A DNA stretch of 64,000 nt, taken from Paenibacillus_V sp046244365 (GTDB taxonomy: Bacteria; Bacillota; Bacilli; Paenibacillales; NBRC-103111). How positions within the stretch are numbered: the stretch's first letter is position 1; each line of letters starts with the position of its first letter. The notes below the pieces were generated by a model that did no database searches, was not told the origin of the DNA, and saw only the letters and a program-made list of their open reading frames with translations. A program made the translations under genes and the position numbers. The DNA lies in the NCBI RefSeq assembly GCF_046244365.1, contig NZ_CP176395.1, positions 7,440,001-7,504,000 of the forward strand, written 5' to 3'. Shown in pieces: positions 62,295-64,000 of this stretch.

Positions 62295-64000
62295 TTAATT
62301 CATAAATCCGATCTTCATGGCCAGCCGCTTCAGCAGAACCGCCGCTTGCGCGCGGCTCGTTTGTTCTTGCGGAGCAAAGGAAGCATCGGTCATCCCGTTC
62401 ATGATGCCCTCGCTTACCGCACGGCTAACGGCGCTTTGCGCCCAGCTGCCGATCGATTGGGCATCGGCGAATGGCTTAAGCGCGTCCGCCGTAACCGGCG
62501 ATGCTTTCGCTCCGGCGAAATCGAATGCGCGGGCGGCAAGCACCGCCAGCTCTTCACGGCTGATAACGGCATTCGGACGGAAGCTGCCGTCCTCATAGCC
62601 TTGAATCAGCCCTGCAGCCGATGCCGCCGCAACAGCGCCGGCGTACCAGTCGGCGGCATGCACATCGGCGAAGGCCGACCCGCCTTGCTTCTCCGTCAAC
62701 CCGAGCGCCCGCACGAGCAGCGCGGCGAACTCGGCACGCGTCACCGCTTGATCCGGCGCGAACGCGTTATCCGCTACGCCCTTAACGAGCAGCTTGGAAG
62801 CGAGCAGCTCGACATCGGCTTGCGCCCAGTGGCCTTTCGTATCGGCGAACGTCTTATTCAATCGGACGACGGCATACATGCTGTTGCCGGTCCGTTTCAT
62901 AATGACGGTCGTCGTTCCGTTCTCCTGCACGAAACGCGCCGGGACGAAGCTCATCTCGCCCGTTTCCGGATCGATGACGACCGCTGTCGCTTGGTTCGAA
63001 GCCGTTTTCGGCAGCGTCAGCGAGCGGGTTACGTAACGCTTGCCGAAATCGGCAAGCTCCAGCTTGCTCGATCCCGCCTGCACCGTCACGCGGAATTCGT
63101 ACACGTCACCGACGACTTCGCCGCCGGCGGCTTTAACGGCTGCGGCAATCGCGTCCGCGTCCGCTCCGGACTTCTTCTCAAGCGAGATGGTGACCTGAAC
63201 GTCTCCCGCTTTAGCGCCCAGCGCCTTCGCCAGCGCTTCGGCGTCGATCAAATCCGCCGGCAGCTGGTAGCTGGCAGCCCCTGCTTTTACCGTAAGCAGC
63301 GCGCCCGGCACCGCTTGCTCCGCATCGGCCAAAGCCTGTGCGGATACGCTCAGCAGAGCGACTGAGCGAGTGGAAGGCACTTCTACGAATATCTCATTAG
63401 CACCCGCGGTTTGTTTGCTCAACGTCTCTACCGCTTGACGCAGCTTCTCGGCATCAACCGTCACCTTTGTAGCCGCTTTGCCGTTCTCGTCCTTTGTTTC
63501 GGTTACCGTACCCGATACTTTTACGCCATTCGAAGTCGGCGTTGGCGTCGGAGATGGTGTTGGTACCGACGGGGACGGAGACGGCGTCGATGGCGTCGGA
63601 TCCGGTGTCGAAGACGGCTGATACGTCATTTGGAACGACTTGGCGTTTGTCTTTTTGCCATCTACATAAACGGCCATCGTGACCGTATTCGCACCTTGCT
63701 GCAAGCTCACTTTGCCTGTGAAATCTCCGTTTGCTGCAACCACAGCTGCCATTCCATTCAATTTTACGGCTACGCTCGAACCTATGCCCATCACTTTCAC
63801 GTTACCCGTCAAATCAACAGTAGCGCTTGTTACGGTCTTGCCTTCGTATTTCAGATACCCGGACAAGGCCGCCGCCCGGATATCGTCCCCTACGCTGTAC
63901 GTATTGGCCAGCAGCTGACGCTTCGTTCTAACGCCGCTGTCGTCAAGCGCCGAAACGATCATGCCGCCTGCCGGTATCGCGCTGTTGTTATCTTCCGGCA
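62295..64000 (-). CDS. S-layer-homology domain surface protein, N-terminus beyond the right edge
   Basis: At least 567 residues are visible; the frame stays open to the window end (PEDNNSAIPAGG before MIVS), so it is partial. The visible order is a beta-rich region, a Pro/Ser/Thr linker (about 115-145 from the first Met) and a middle region with VSGTVTETKDENGKAATKVT. Three SLH repeats close the chain (about 375-555; DTKGHWAQADVELLASKLLV, DVHAADWYAGAVAAASAAGLI, SIGSWAQSAVSRAVSEGIMNG). SLH repeats bind pyruvylated secondary wall polymer, so the protein is held at the cell surface. The upstream domain is outside the window. Confidence 0.92.
   Translation of the reverse strand, partial: PEDNNSAIPAGGMIVSALDDSGVRTKRQLLANTYSVGDDIRAAALSGYLKYEGKTVTSATVDLTGNVKVMGIGSSVAVKLNGMAAVVAANGDFTGKVSLQQGANTVTMAVYVDGKKTNAKSFQMTYQPSSTPDPTPSTPSPSPSVPTPSPTPTPTSNGVKVSGTVTETKDENGKAATKVTVDAEKLRQAVETLSKQTAGANEIFVEVPSTRSVALLSVSAQALADAEQAVPGALLTVKAGAASYQLPADLIDAEALAKALGAKAGDVQVTISLEKKSGADADAIAAAVKAAGGEVVGDVYEFRVTVQAGSSKLELADFGKRYVTRSLTLPKTASNQATAVVIDPETGEMSFVPARFVQENGTTTVIMKRTGNSMYAVVRLNKTFADTKGHWAQADVELLASKLLVKGVADNAFAPDQAVTRAEFAALLVRALGLTEKQGGSAFADVHAADWYAGAVAAASAAGLIQGYEDGSFRPNAVISREELAVLAARAFDFAGAKASPVTADALKPFADAQSIGSWAQSAVSRAVSEGIMNGMTDASFAPQEQTSRAQAAVLLKRLAMKIGFMN

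Overview
The window looks like a chromosomal piece of a GC-rich, endospore-forming member of the Paenibacillaceae (Paenibacillus/Cohnella type). The evidence is the strong AGGAGG-type ribosome binding sites, an alpha/beta-type small acid-soluble spore protein (46878-47168), a YyaC-type spore protease (44950-45501), an S-layer-homology protein (right edge), membrane AraC regulators of the kind common in this family, a YesM/YesN-type two-component pair, and sugar ABC importers that lack their own ATPase. The assignment is by gene content only.

Region 1 (1-15600) is a carbohydrate-uptake and degradation locus. Leftward lie a DUF1961 (YesU-like) protein, a chondroitinase-ABC-type polysaccharide lyase (PL8) without a signal peptide, and a membrane AraC regulator. 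Divergent from these is a rightward string: lipoprotein binding protein, two permeases, YesM-like kinase, YesN-like regulator, a D-threonine aldolase/D-serine dehydratase-like PLP enzyme and an M20 peptidase. The lyase has no export signal, which suggests imported oligosaccharides are cut inside the cell.

Region 2 (15600-25000) holds an oxidoreductase, an alpha/beta hydrolase, a GyrI-like protein, an IS110-family element, a MarR/MFS drug-efflux pair and a frameshifted XRE-type gene with APFL-type repeats. The IS110 transposase has a hairpin over its Shine-Dalgarno site and a roughly 320-nt nested-inverted-repeat region downstream that may encode its guide (bridge/seek) RNA. Palindromic and G-rich repeats fill the gap before marR.

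Region 3 (25000-33650) holds a second sugar ABC cluster damaged by a deletion. The 5' halves of an lplB-like permease gene and of a divergent AraC gene are both missing at one junction near 28250-28268. A VOC protein, an ABC exporter, a small charged protein behind a double GTATAC operator-like site, and a roughly 890-bp array of about 23 copies of a 38/39-bp repeat follow.

Region 4 (33650-42100) is an alpha-glucan/polysaccharide locus read leftward: GH15-like protein, DUF4912 protein, a GH57-GT4 fusion, and a nucleotidyltransferase fused to a phosphomannomutase-like domain whose usual active-site motifs are missing.

Region 5 (42200-50200) contains two more ABC exporters (one carrying a cyclic-nucleotide-binding domain), the spore genes, an acyltransferase and a SET-domain protein.

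Region 6 (50300-62300) is the most unusual system. An OmpR/HK pair is followed by a lipoprotein binding protein, a LolD/MacB-type ATPase, a membrane-fusion lipoprotein, a two-module FtsX permease, a second ATPase whose C-terminus looks like a SpoVT/AbrB swapped-hairpin domain, and a 916-residue secreted protein with tandem beta-sandwich-like repeats. The window ends inside a leftward SLH-domain surface protein.
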